Origin: Dichomitus squalens LYAD-421 SS1
Taxonomy: Eukaryota > Basidiomycota > Agaricomycetes > Polyporales > Polyporaceae
Direction of reading: 5' to 3'
DNA length: 64,000 nucleotides
Assembly: GCF_000275845.1 (NCBI RefSeq)
Contig: NW_006766891.1
Span: forward strand, 623,903-687,902
This document shows, piece by piece, positions 22,922 to 35,579 of the stretch. Position 1 is the stretch's first letter. Each line of letters begins with the position of its first letter. Position numbers and translations under genes: made by a program. The notes under the pieces were generated by a model that saw only the letters and a list, made by a program, of their open reading frames with translations, searched no databases and had not been told where the DNA came from.

Positions 22922-24726
22922 CTTGGATTGCAAGAAAGCCCAGCGCGCCGTCATTGGACGAGGACGTGGCTAGGCGCGCGATATCGATGAGACTCGGAGG
23001 AGCGATATTGCCTCCCACAGCCAAAATTCCAGGTTATATACGATCGCACGTAGCGGCCAGTGGCCTTGAAGCCGCAATTACAAAGTGAGTCAGCTTCGCG
23101 GTGCCATCCTCGCAGTCGTTATAAATGGCTGGCGAAAGGTGTTCCCGACTCCTGTTCCCGTATCCTGTCAGGGCGCCTCCTCCCAAAAGCAGCCGCCCGC
23201 CAAGTGCCAGTGCACCGACACAATTCCTACTTACTCCTAGCTAGCCTCATCCTGTCATCGGATCAAGGTTCAAACGAGCTAGATCCTTGACATCCAGGGC
23301 AGGGGCGGGTGTATCGGAAGTATATCGCCCGAACTCGATCATCTAACAAGACACCCCTAAGCATGCCGCCTTTCCTGCAGCATCAAACCGCCGCTATTAC
23401 GTTGCGCATAGTCCCTGTCAATCTCTTGTTGGTTCAACGTGTCTCTGCACAGTTAGACCGATCAGATTTGCGTATGCTTCGTTGCCACCCATGGATCCGT
23501 ATGGCACGCTGTTGTTAGATTGCGAACGTCGAGACCGTGTCAACCAGATCCTACGGATCTACGTCCACAGGCGTCAACTTGGTCAAAAGCGGGAACATGT
23601 TGTCCCTCTTAGAGATGGAGTTCAAAGATGCACACAGCGGTCAATGCCGTACTGGCCTACACAAATACTAGAATCTCTCGTCCGAAAGTCATTGTTGCTT
23701 GTTGCAAGGACCTCGGTACTAGATACATAGCCTTGAAGAGAGTACGGACATACCAGTATGATGCAGGAAAACCATGTTACTCATAGTTTAGAGTGCAAGT
23801 GAGTTTCGTGTTGCGGATCATACCCTCAGTATAGGACGATGTCGTGACAGACCCTGCCTGGTGGCGCCATCAGAACAATATTGTTCAACTTGCGGTACTG
23901 AAAGCGATCATACTCCCTCGACGGTGGCGTCTTGTATTCTGGAAATGCTACAGATTTTTTTGCAAGGGCCTGTCGATATGCGAACCGCTGTCAAAAACGG
24001 GACTGAGGCCGCGTGGTGCGCCGAGCGTGCCCGCACCGGCTGACGAGAACGCTGATTTCAAGGAGCAGAGGACACATGACCCGATGGATTCGATGGAGAG
24101 GCATCGATGCTAATCGAAGCTCGAAAATGCGCCTGTATGATATTGCATAGCCTAATGGGACTATGACGGGAGATTGAATTCTCGTAACACACCGATTCGT
24201 GAACAAACCACTCACCTGCTGCGCTACATGTAGGCCACCTCACTGTCATCCGAGCTCTCGTCCCTATCGACAATAAAGTAAGTAGACTTCCTCTGCCTGT
24301 ACCAGCTATACGTAAAGCTGCTGAGATCTCACACGACAAGCTGCCGGGGGGTCGCGTGCTCGTGTGAAACGAACCTCAGCTGACACCAGAGGATATAGAA
24401 GCACTTACGGCTTGAGGCACTCCAAACATGCCCCCATCACTCTTCTCCTACCTCCTGTGCTTGTGAGGGATCGTTGAGTATATCATCGGTAAGTGGGGCG
24501 TGTTGTATGATAGAGTAGGAGGATGAAACGCACTGGGCTCTGATAACTATGAGCGACATGCAATACGCTCTATAACATTACGAGCGGCGGCTTAGAAAAC
24601 CGTTAACTGACCAAAATGGAAATTATCACCCCCGCACTCGGAAAAATTGCTAACAAATCCTTCTCCCTGCTCCCTGCTTTCTCCTCAGATCCCTCTCCAT
24701 CCATACATTTACGCTCGTCGACCACT
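22922..24726. other. Gene-poor spacer
   Basis: About 1.8 kb without a supported gene apart from the promoter of paralogue A at its left end and the Lcp5 leader at its right end (pyrimidine-rich, TCTCCCTGCTCCCTGCTTTC near 24661). Short open frames here have no motif or splice context. A lost gene or non-coding transcript cannot be excluded. Confidence 0.4.
23034..23040 (-). promoter_or_regulatory. TATA box of paralogue A
   Basis: TATATAA on the minus strand, about 113 bp upstream of the ATG at 22921, is a typical fungal core-promoter distance. Confidence 0.4.
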
Positions 24727-26019
24727 ATGGCAACTCCAGAAGTACAAGACGCTACAGCGCCGCCTAGCGACGACGATGTTCAGGCGTTCTGTGACATGCT
24801 CGACCAGATGAGGGTCAGCATGTCCTCCGCCCGGGACATCGTAAAGTCTCTGAAAGAAAAGTACGTCCATGCACAGATGTGTCTCTGCTTTTCCTGACTG
24901 TACGGACTATGCTACACAGGCAAGGCACGACGTCCGAGCTCGACACCCGAGAAGGCATCTCCCTGCTTTCGCTCAAGCACCACATGATGCTCTCCTACCT
25001 CCAGTCCCTCAGCCTCATCACCGCCCGCCGTGCGATCGGCCATTCGCTCGCGGAACGCTCTGCCCCACAAGCCCCATTCAGCGCGAAGGACCGTCCAGCC
25101 CGCGGCGACGGTGCTGGAGACCGCGTCGACGCTGCTATCGAGGCACGCGTGGTGCTCGAGAAGGTGAAGGTGCTAGAGGGTCGAATGAAGTACCAGATCG
25201 ACAAGCTCGTCCGCATTGCAGAGGAGGGTGCTTCCGCAGACAAGAACATCGTCAATGGTACGTCCTTCTCCCTTCCCCATCCACCCATCCGGTACTCACT
25301 CGGCCATCCTCCTAGACCCCCTCGCTTTTCGCCCGAACCCCCAAGCCCTCATGGACGCGGCAGGCTCCGAGCCCGACGACGAGGACGAGGGCGCTCCCGC
25401 AACCTCGCGCGATGGGATTTACCGCCCGCCCAAGCTTGCGCCCATGCCCTACATCGAGCCACGCAAGTCTAAGGACAAGGCCAAGGACAGACGCGCGCCC
25501 GTCCCGTCCGCCCTCGCGCACCTCGTGCACCTCGACCCGTCGAAGCCATACGTCGAGTCGACGTCCGGCTTGGGCTCCACGCCCGTGCTGAGCTCTGCGC
25601 GCGCGCGCGAGCTGAAGCGCATGACCGAGTTCGAGGAGGAGAACTTCACGCGCCTGGTCATGAAGAAGAAGGACGCGAGGCGGAGGGACTTGGACGAGGC
25701 GGATATCGCGTTGGGCGGGACGGGTATGGCGTCGGGAAACCGGAGGCGTGTCCCGGGTGTCGGGCTGGAAGACGAGTTTGGGGACATTCTCAAGTCGGTC
25801 GGGAGGAGCAGGCAGGGCGTAGTTGGGGATGGATACGAGGAACTGCGGCAGCGCGGTAAGAAGGAGGGCGTGCTCGCGCGGTCAAGAGCGAGGTCGCGTG
25901 ACGACTCATTCGAAGACTTGGGTGATGATGGGCCCAAGCAGAGGAAACGCACGCGGTTCGACAAGGAGGTCAAGGCCGCGAAGAAGAGGGCGTCGTCAAA
26001 AAGTAGTCGTAGGTCATAA
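24727..26019 (+). CDS. LCP5: Lcp5/neuroguidin (Sas10/Utp3 family)
   Basis: Lcp5 is a nucleolar U3 snoRNP-associated factor needed for 18S rRNA processing; animal neuroguidin is the homologue. Exons are 24727-24860, 24920-25257 and 25316-26019, all joined in frame. The Sas10/Utp3 domain includes KEGISLLSLKHHMMLSYLQS-like sequence: after the junction it reads TREGISLLSLKHHMMLSYLQ, then MKYQIDKLVRIAEEG and DPLAFRPNPQALMD. A conserved linker reads GIYRPPKLAPMPYIE. A C-terminal basic tail reads KQRKRTRFDKEVKAAKKRAS. The start ATG is followed by an acidic segment (DVQAFCDMLDQMRVSMSSAR). Length is about 390 aa, normal for the family. The gene is convergent with PAN2, with stops 226 bp apart. Confidence 0.93.
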
Positions 26020-26245
26020 ACTAATACATACCTTGCTTCCTCTGCTGCACACCTGCACACCAACCTCCCCCTCGAAAGATTGAAACAATCGCAAGGAGAA
26101 ACAACAAGTGCTGATCCGTGAGCTTGCATCTCGAAAACATTGCCAAAAGCGACGAATACAACTGGTAAAAACAGGATACAAGACAGGCTGAGAAATCAAA
26201 TGCTACAGTTCTTCTCTTCGCTCGGGTCGTACATTCCACTGGGAA

Positions 26246-29200
26246 TCACCTGTTACGCCAGTTCTGATTTGTGTTATAGTTGCGAGTGTGCCCAGGGGTT
26301 GGGAAGAACGGCGGCGTCGCTACCGCATTGAGTGGGTAACGGCCACCTCCTAACCCACCGAACTGTTGCTGAGGTAGGAACGCACCACGGCCCATGCCCA
26401 TGTGCGGCATTGGGGTAGGTGTAGCAGGTCCAGACGGTGGCGCGGGCGAGGACGTCTGCTGGGTTCCTGGGGGCACGGGCGGCTTGAAGTTCTAGAAACG
26501 CAGGACGAAAAGGGGTCAAACCGTGCACGAGATAATCATGGGAATCATCGAATGGAGACATACGTATTGACGGCCCTCACGGTAAAGCTCTTCGAGCTTC
26601 TTGTCGAATGTGCCGTCGGCCTCGAGCTGCAGGTGAACCTTGTAAAGCTTGAGTGCCGAGAGTGCATCCTCGATCGAGTCGTGGGTGTCCGTCTGGATAT
26701 TTTCCTTTAGAACAAACCAGGTGAGGAAGCGCAGCGACAGTCGTCGTTGGCGGTGCTCCAAGTAGTACAGGTCGACTGTGTCGATGACTTGATCAGGTGG
26801 CACGAAAATGTCTGCGGAACGCGAGGAATGTAAATTGCTGTTGGGAGCGAAGCCGCTCCAAGACACGCACTAATAATTCGGAAATCTTTCGACAGCCCAT
26901 GCCCAATGAAAATGCATCCACTGTCGACTAGCAAGCGGAGTTTCTTATACACCACCTTGAGCGGCGTCAGCGTATACCCAGTCAAGCTGGGGTCCAGATC
27001 ACCAACTGCGGGCCAGCCATTAGTGAACGCCACCCAGATCAGCTTAGACCGCCACTATCGACAAGGCGACTTACACTTGATCCCAGAGAATTCTGTTAGA
27101 TAGTCCACGATGATCTCGCTCGTATGAATGTGATCGTCAATGAAGGGCACGCCCTCTTTCGGCCCGTCTCCCCGCAATACGGACACGCGCGCGAGGGATA
27201 GCCTCGCGGGACGGATAACCTTCTTGGTGCCGTCTGAGCGATACTCTGTTTCTTCTTGCTGCATGGAAACGAACTCCGCGTCAATAGCAATGAGAGTGCC
27301 GGGCGTGGGGAGCTCCTCGAATCGCAGAGGCTCATGCCTTATCAGGCGAGGGTCGCGGTTCCTGGAGGACACAATAGTACAACGGTGAGTACAAGCCGCG
27401 AAGGTGGGGCGCTGAGCGAATCGGTGGGTGCGCCTCACATTGCAATGTTAGTGTCCCGACATAAGATTGAAGGGTCCATCTTATCCGGGAGTTCGCTGAA
27501 ATCGAGGCGTTGATGTACATCAACACGCTCTAGGTATAGAACGGTAGGAACCTAGACCATCGAGCACATCAGTTTCGTGTCGCCATCTCGATCGGACATG
27601 TCCTAACTCGCCTTCCAACTGGACGGAATGCTCAGCGCCTCTTCCTCGGTGATATTTTGCACCATGAAGTCGTTAAAGATGAACCATGGTTCAGGATCGG
27701 ACTCCTCAGCTTCGGGCACTGTCGACCACTGTCAGACATGTAGCATAACACGGGTAATCAAGCACACCTTTCACGATTGCGACCAAATGCGAGTTGGCGT
27801 CCTTCGCGACGACCTGAGCAACCATAGCTCTCAGCTCGTAGACAACAGTCTCTGGATCGTCCATGCCCTCAATTTGGCCCCTCAGCTCGATTCGCGGCCT
27901 CAAGAAAGTCTGCTTCCTCTGGTCCCTCCAGAACTTGTGCGTCTCCTCGTTGTGCACCGCCGCGTTGATCGCCAGCAGCGGGGGCAAGTCGCGGGTCCTA
28001 ATCGACCGTCGACTCTCGAACGTCGCGAAATGTTTGCACATTTGGCACGTCGCCTTGTGCATCGTCTGCCTCAGCAACGAGTTCCGAACGATCGACGCAA
28101 AGTCTGTTTCCTGCGCGGGGTCGTTGTTGGGGGGCTTCCGCACGGGATATGTCATGTCAATCAGGTGTGTCATGTTTTCCTTTTCCCGTACGGCGTGGCA
28201 AGAGGTGCAGACGATGATGTTCTTAGCGTCGATCCCGAGGAGTTGCGTGATAGGGGCAGGGGCGGGTGAAAGGAGGTCGGCGGGCCCAGAGTTGGGGAGG
28301 AGGCTGGGGTTGTGCGGGAACGAGTTGCCTTCCGAGCTGAGGTGGTCAATGAGGAAGCGGTGGAACAGTTGTATCATGTGAGCGTAGCTCAGCTCTGCGC
28401 TCTCCTTGCCGTAGTCGATGAGCTCGATCGCATTGTTCACTGTGTTGGTCATCAGACGAGTGGACATATCAACTCTTAGCGAGTGGACTCACTTTGAGCC
28501 AAAACGCCAACAGTCTTGCAGAAATTGCTCGACTGGCAGTTCGTACCGCGCGCGTCTTCAAGCATTCGCGTGACAAAACCTAGCTCGCAGAGTAGACAAT
28601 GCTCGCGAGGGCAATCCGTCGTAATGTGCGACTTGGCCAATCGCCGAATGGGCAGTGTATAATGCATTACTTGCACCAAGGGGTTCGTGTACGAGTTCAG
28701 GATGTGTGTCTCCAGTCCGCTGAACGGCGTTCGGTTGTAGAAGCCGAAGTCGAAGTCTTCGACACCAAACTTAGAGTACTCGATCTCGACTTTCCGATAC
28801 GCCTTTGGGATGATGTCCGGATTATACTCGTACGTGGGAGTGACAGGTTCGGACTGCACCACATTGTCAGCGTTTGACTACCCGGAATGATTCATAGAAC
28901 ATACGTCGTTGTAGCGTGCCTTGCCACTCCTGAACCTGCCACCGGTCTTCCGAGGCGCAGTTGCGACGACGTTCCGCCTACCCCTCAATTCTTTGGGCAA
29001 AGAGGCGTATGCTATTGAGTCGTTGACCTTGATAGAACTCAGGATCTGTGCTGGGATCTTCGGCGCTGGCGGGAAGTACATGTTCGTAGGCACGAAGTCA
29101 TTCGTCCAGGACGAGAGAAGGAGGTTGTCGTAGTACGGTAACCCAATCGTGTTCAGCGGACTGCGCGATGATCGTGAGCAGAAGGGCGAGGCTCAAGCGA

Positions 29201-30360
29201 GCCGTACGTACGTTCTGTCAGTCCACTGGATCTCTGGAAGAGGCTCGGGACTGTCGGGCCAATCAATAGCCTTGCCGTCGAAGCCATTGAATGGAACCAT
29301 CGCTTCCTCCTCCGCAGCGGATAACAAGTGTATAGCTCCGTCCGAGTCCCCGAACGCCATGTACACAGCTGTGGGGGAAACCGCAACGGATGTGATATAT
29401 GATGGCGTGTCTAACTGATAGAACTCGTTCGCGGTAGGGTTGCTTGTATCCACGATCTGGACAAGACCCTGGCTAGAGGTTATGGCGAGCGTTGAGGGGC
29501 GGTTTGGCAACCGCGTGATGAATGAGGGGCCGCTGGAGAAAGGGATGGGTGGGAGCGCCTTGAGGTTTCTCAAGTCATAGACTTTCACCAGATGGTCGGG
29601 ATAAGGCCTCCCCTGCCTGCCGAGTGAAAGTATGAGGCGGTGTGAAGAAACGGTCCGGGAACATACTCACCGAAGACCTAAACCGATGGTATATAAGAGA
29701 GTAGAGGTTGTCTCAATGCCCTGGATTCCGCTGAGGTGGGCTTTGACAGGGCTGGAACCATAAGAGCGAATAGTTGCATCTCGGGGATCATGCAGTCGGA
29801 TCCAACCATCTGCATCCCCAGAAACAAAGTACGTTTGGGACGCGGTGAAGTGCAGGTGAGTAAGGATGGATGAGGACGGGGACCTTCGCAACACCGAACC
29901 CGTCTGAGTGTTCAATAGGATCAACTCCGAGGAAGCGGTGGAAACCGCGATCGTGGACGCGTTCGACGCTTTGTTAGAGAATGTGGTTATATGACCACCG
30001 GCCCTGACGCAACGCTTGAGCTCTAGCTGCGAAGCATACAGACACAAAAATTTGAACACGTTACTTGAAGTACCAACTATTGATCCCTCCCTTGCCCCAC
30101 GCTCCGATACCTTCGCTTGCAAGACCCGACGCGATGATGTTCGAATCGGTCGCAAGAATCTTCTTCACTGCGAGGTGACCTCCTACGGGATAATGGACCC
30201 CTCTCAGCCCGCGAGGTGTGTAATTTGCACAGACATGCCCAGAGTTCGTGCCAGACCAGAGGATATCCGAGACGGGGTCAAACGATAGTGCAGTGATCGG
30301 TTGCGGTGATATATCCCTCTGGTAGGCAAGCGAGGGGATCTGGTGATACGTTGTCGACAT
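26246..30360 (-). CDS. PAN2: PAN2, catalytic subunit of the Pan2-Pan3 deadenylase
   Basis: PAN2 trims mRNA poly(A) tails in the cytoplasm as a complex with PAN3. Exon 1 (ATG 30360) reads [20 protein letters not shown], then [20 protein letters not shown], the WD40 start. Further WD40 blades are at 29.2-30.1 kb, including [20 protein letters not shown]. After a linker ([16 protein letters not shown]) comes the inactive ubiquitin-hydrolase-like domain (about 27.7-28.9 kb), with [36 protein letters not shown] and CTSCHA. The DEDD 3'-exonuclease follows: [15 protein letters not shown] (acid pair), [54 protein letters not shown] and [20 protein letters not shown]. The tail is Pro/Gly/Gln-rich, ending [11 protein letters not shown]. 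Ten or so introns. All four exonuclease acids appear present. Confidence 0.95.
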
Positions 30361-31199
30361 TCAACTCAGCATGCACCACCAGCAATCATCGGGGTGCAAG
30401 ATGTATGTCCGCAGGTTGCTCGTAGAGGAAACCCAGGATGAAGGTCAAACGAACGCTGGGAGACAAGCTATATATGCAGTGCATACGAATAAGCGCTTGT
30501 TAAGTACTTTAATAAGCCTGTTTACTTATGGTAGTAGCGCCGAACCCTCTCATTCCCCACCATCACGTTGAACGACGTTTGTACGATTCTCATCAGCATT
30601 GTCGAAGCTCTATAGCCTCTTCTGTTATGTGGGAATTACATCTGCACCGTCCTTGCAGTGTGACGCGACACAGGCAAGTATGCGTATGCCTAACTGTATT
30701 TGCTGGTGGTGCTTTCGTGTACGTACTTATCCATCAGCATCACGCTAGGCACCATCTGAGATTCACATACACTCGCAATCATCCATTCTTGTCCACTGCT
30801 CAAGTCTATAGTCTGGGTCCATTTGTTCACGCAAGGATATAGGTCGTTGGAGTCAACCAGTCTGCTTCTGCAATTTCAGTAAAGCGAGTGACGACAGAAC
30901 ACTCATGTCCCTGTCCCACAGTCCCAGAACATCAACGCTGCCCGCACACTGTGCTTTTGCACCGGTCGCAGCAGACCGAGATGGTGATATCTCCGATTGC
31001 GTCGCTGTTGCGACAGCGATATCTCCCGGACACGGCTCGCCTACCAGCTGATGTCGATCTCGTAATACGTTGTCAGTCAGAGAGGTTGCCCGGCTACAGC
31101 ATACGTACTGCATTGCCGAAGAGCATCAACATAAAGATGCGCGAAGCCTCGAAAGGGGTACAAGCCTTCTACAGCCACTCGTCGTCCTGCGAGTCCAGC
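30361..31199. other. Divergent spacer between PAN2 and the P450
   Basis: The flanking genes are divergent. Open frames in this stretch lack motifs. It holds the promoters of both genes; I see no clear TATA box for either. Confidence 0.4.
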
Positions 31200-33743
31200 A
31201 TGCCGACACTACCTCCAGGTCCGAGGTTCTTGCTCCGGCACATGCACTACCTTGTTTTACCGCCCACATCTGTGTTCTTGGGAGCTGTGCTTGTACAGGG
31301 ACTTGGGGGTGTGCGCTTGCCGACTCTCGCGATTGTCCTCGCCTATTTACTCTCCTTCCCCTTCTTCTGGTTCGGATACCGAGCATGGAGGGACGTTTCC
31401 ATCAAGAGAGCGGCTGCCGCACGCGGGGCGATCGTGTTACCGCTTGCGAAGCTTACAAAGGACATCAAGTTCACAGGAGAGGAGGGTTACCCTCGTACGT
31501 TCTTCCTCAGGGGTTTCAATCGTGCACGCATGCACCCCTGACTTCAAGCTATAAGGTGATTTCCTCTTCAGACTTTGCGAGATATGGGGGCATTCGTTCA
31601 TGCTCGAGCTTTACTCCGTCGAAAGGGTGAGCCTCCCAATCCATTATATCCCAGGTTTTCTCTGACGTATATGTTGTCCGTCTCATCGCAGCTCTTCACG
31701 TCGGAACCTGAACATATCAAGGTTGAACCGATATTCAATCACCTCTGCTTCATGCTAAGTGCGCAACATACAGGCAATTTTGGCTACAGATTTCGATAGT
31801 TTCGAAAAAGGTAAGTACATGGCACGGACCACTACTCTTGCGACACAGCGGCAACTCATGTGGGGTCTTAGGCGAACTGTTCCGCGATCAAATGCAAAGT
31901 CTCCTTGGAGTAGGGGTCTTCAATGCTGACAGTAAGCAAACCACCGCTTCGCCCTGTGCAAATATATGTCGCAAACGCTGATGGACAGGTCCCAGATGAG
32001 CTGTGGAAATTTCATCGCTCCATGACGAGGCCGTTCTTCAGCAAAGACAGGATCAGTCATTTCGAGAATTTTGACAGGCACGCGACCGACGCTCTCACGC
32101 AGGTGAAGGCGCGCATGCGGGAGGGATACGCCATCGACTGGCAGGTATGCACAATCCCAACTACTTTGCGCCTGCCAGCTCTTCAGTACTTCCTCATATG
32201 ACACCGACAGGACTTGATTTCCCGCTTCACTCTTGACTCAGCAACAGAGTTTCTGTTCGGTAAGGACGTCCGCTCGCTGTCAAAGGGCCTCCCCTATCCG
32301 CCTACCGCCGATGTCCGACACTCTCAGCCTGAGGAAGATGGGTTCGCTGCTGCGTTCTATGAGGCTCAGATGGCATCTGCCCGCCGCGGCCGTTTCCAGG
32401 ATGTGTGGGGCTTGACCGAGTTCTGGAAGGACAGGGTCATCCCATACAAGGCCGCCATTGACAAGTTCATTAACCCGATCCTCGAGGATGCATTGCGGAC
32501 GAAGGCGGAGAAGGCAACTGCAGATATCGTGGACACGAAGGAGGTTTCAGAGGAGGATACCCTCCTGAGCTCGCTATTGAAGGTCACCGATGGTCAGTGT
32601 TCACCCTGTCGTTCTAAATCTTGCATACGGATGACGGTCCTGGACCGTGTAGATCGTGATATCCTTCACGACGAGATCCTCAACATCCTGTTGGCCGGAC
32701 GTGACACTACGGCATCTACCCTAACGTTCGCCGTTTATCGTCTGGCGGAGCATCCGGATATCCTCTTCCGCCTCCGACAGGAAATTCTCAGCATTGTAGG
32801 ACCTTCGCGCAGGCCGTCGTATGAGGACATCCGCAATATGAAATACCTGCGTGCTGTCATAAATGAGACTTTGCGGTTGTATCCTCCGGTGTGAGTACGC
32901 TCTCCTATGTGTCCCCCGTCATGACTCATGTTCCGCATTTTCAGTCCTATGAACAGTAGGTGAGTCTGGCTTCGTACTAACTCTGTTACGCGGATAGTTC
33001 ACATCTTTGGGTTCAGGTCGGCCGCCCGGGATACGGTCTTCCCCTCCACCACTACTCGGGAACCCGTCTTCGTGCCCGCCGGTACGACGTGAGCAGCACT
33101 ACTAAAGCATGTTGACCACATTCTGAAACTAACGCTATCCGTCACTTTAGGTGCATTTACTCTGTCTTCCTAATGCACCGCAGGAAGGATCTATGGGGCC
33201 CGGACGGTGATACTGCATCTTTTGCCAGGCGTCCGATGCTCGTCCTGACTAGCTATCTAAATCTCTTTAGCATTGAAGTTTGACCCCAACCGGTTCCTCG
33301 ACGAACGCGTGCAGAAGTACCTCACGCCTAATCCGTTCATCTTCCTGCCATTCAACGCCGGTCCGCGTATCTGTCTCGGCCAGCAGGTACGGGCTTTTCT
33401 CCACTGTCTTCTCTTCTGTCTCTGAGAATTCACAACTGCTGCGACCTGCAAACAGTTCGCCTACAACGAAGTATCGTTCATGCTCGTGCGTTTACTGCAG
33501 CAGTTCTCTGCTATCGAATTCGTGCCAGAGGTCGCTCCGGAATCCATGACTCCCCCCGGGTACACCAATTCACCTGGTTCGGATGGCACTGATAGGGTTT
33601 GGATGGGCTTCCATTTGACTGGGTACGCTAAGGTATGTGTCTGTCTTCCTCTCCGTGGACTTTCATCTCGGGCGATGCTGATGGTTTTCGGCTGACTTCA
33701 GGGTGGGCTCTGGGTCAAGATGACGGAGGCGACAAATGAGTGA
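31200..33743 (+). CDS. Cytochrome P450 monooxygenase (CYP63-like)
   Basis: A heme-thiolate monooxygenase of the endoplasmic reticulum. The N-terminus [20 protein letters not shown] leads into a long hydrophobic stretch ([20 protein letters not shown]), giving one or two membrane segments. Exons read on through [50 protein letters not shown] and [20 protein letters not shown]. The I-helix oxygen-activation motif is [10 protein letters not shown], the K-helix E-x-x-R is [16 protein letters not shown], the P-x-x-F region is [15 protein letters not shown], and the heme Cys loop is [20 protein letters not shown]. About 12 exons; stop TGA at 33741-33743. The layout (L-x-G-x-x-G loop followed by hydrophobic N-terminus and F-x-x-D-R-I) resembles CYP63/CYP5037-type alkane or fatty-acid hydroxylases of wood-decay fungi, but the subfamily and substrate cannot be set from sequence reading alone. 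Confidence 0.93.
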
Positions 33744-35012
33744 TGGTATACTACTATACTCTACAATCATTGACATACATTCGTTTACCTCGGAGCATGA
33801 ACGAGATGAATCCTGTGTAACATTGCAAGTGAACGGTGACTGACTAGCAGCCATGCGACGTTGACAGTAATCGATCAGCGGGCGCAATGTGTCACCAGTT
33901 AAATAGAGCATGACAAAGATCGTCACATCAACTCTTGAGGAGAATTGTTCGTCTTTATACTCTTGATCATATCGTCACGATATTCTCTTGACTGCGCGTT
34001 CTAGCCCATCTCCAATCCGAGTACTGGGGATCCTATTGCCGCGACTTGTCAGGACGCACGTATCAGCCCGGATAAACTCTTCCGCTGCGATGCCCTCCCA
34101 GTGGCGGACTAAGGACGACGCTTACGGCGCACAAGCCGGCTAGGTCTTTCAAGGCCGCCTTCACCTGTGGCCCGACTGAGGGGTACACCAGACGCGCGCG
34201 GTAGACTGGCCAGACCTTGATTTCGTACCAAAGCGACGGTGACTCGAGGATAAACAAGGCTGGGAACGCAGAGATGGGTGAATTAGCTACCGGATGAGTG
34301 TACGCGTCTAAACGTTGAAAGTTGTGAAGACCGTTGGAGCATATCCTAACAAGGTCGTGTTACGCATTGGCGTCGATGTGGTCGTAGCGGAACTCCGTTC
34401 CCACGAATTGCATGCAGGTGAGTGAGATGGCGAGGGAAGGTTTCAGTGCGGGACCTCCATCGGGTCCAAAACTGGGGCGCATCCAGAAGCACAAAAGCTG
34501 CCTCTCAGGTCGGTCGACTAGGGATTCGGGCCTATGAAGTATGTGCTTGTGCTGCCGTTCTAGGAGCCCAGGTATGCGTGATGACAAGATCATCGACCGC
34601 CCTGCTAGAAGGAGGTTGGTCAGCTGTGAGCCACAGTGCTGTGTACATACTGGGTGTGGGAGTGCGATCGGCATTGTGTACGTCGAGCAATGCTGATTCG
34701 GGCGGATGAAGAACCGAGTACTCTACAAGATGGTACACGCTACTACCGCACCTTCATGCGTAGTTATATAAGTTATTATTTGTCTTCGTGACGAGGACAC
34801 TCGCGTGATTTTGAACCTGCCAGTGCGGGCAGACTCGGCAGGCCTAGTACGTAGGTGCAGCCTGGTTGGACTTGCAAGACTAAACGTTTTCCGAGCATCC
34901 ACTGAGCCACACGGATGTGGTTGAAGAGACATACCTGTACACGTAGAGATTGCCTGTGGACTAGCTTACTAGGCGGGCACACTGTGTTGAAGCAGAGGCA
35001 TTGACTTCGTGT
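33744..35012. other. Spacer with one possible minus-strand exon
   Basis: No confident gene. A minus-strand frame at about 34063-34257 reads coding-like (PSLWYEIKVWPVYRARLVYP followed by SVGPQVKAALKDLAGL), and further minus frames lie at 34360-34740. I could not join them into one frame-consistent model or name a family. This could be an unrecognised basidiomycete gene or a remnant. Confidence 0.3.
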
Positions 35013-35579
35013 TAAGGCTCCAACCATTTACTTTACGTTTACCCCAAATCATAAAATATATGGAAAGGGTATATAAACATTTGAAAACAGTTTAAAAAGG
35101 GTAAACAAATGGTTCCACAGGTGAGGTTGCAGACCACTTCAAGAAACACTCCATAGGGCTCTTTGGGAGTATTCCATAGCAGTTTATGCTTATAACCCTT
35201 CTTGCTACCAATGATTGTCGCTGAGAGGCCGATGAGAATTAAGCTCACTCCCAAGCTTCGTCTCAGTGAGATAAGCGCCGAAAGGTGAGGTAAGCTCCCG
35301 AACAGGAAAGTCAGCTGCCGGGCCCCGTCGATGCCAATTGACCAGGCAGAAGCAAGGCAGGAGTCGACCAACGGTCAACGACCTTGACCTGCCCTCTACA
35401 TGGCCCTCTGACACCTCGTCTCCTGGTTTTTGGCCTTGCTAGTATGGTGGTACCAGCAACCATTTATTTACTGTGTACAACTGGTTTATGACCGTTTACG
35501 GGAAAATGGGTAAATAAATTAAAAGGTAAACGAAAACAACCATTTATACACAGTAAGTAAATGAAATGGTTGGAGCCTT
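35013..35579. mobile_element. hAT-like MITE, copy 1 (567 bp)
   Basis: The termini are a 17-bp perfect inverted repeat, TAAGGCTCCAACCATTT at 35013-35029 and its complement at 35563-35579. A subterminal inverted pair (ACCATTTATTTACTGTGTAC near 35459 against TACACAGTAAGTAAATG near 35546) suggests nested hairpins. The element has the same length (567 bp) as the copy at 54564-55130, lies in the opposite orientation and is nearly identical. No transposase is present; the internal open frame is short. The flanking 8-mers (CTTCGTGT and GCGCCAAT) do not match, so this copy lacks a target-site duplication. Confidence 0.85.

Noticed and set aside
35013..35579. TA target duplication (Tc1/mariner type) for the MITE
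   Set aside because: TA at both ends is explained by the TIR itself beginning TA; copy 2 shows a full 8-bp duplication outside it, which fits hAT better.
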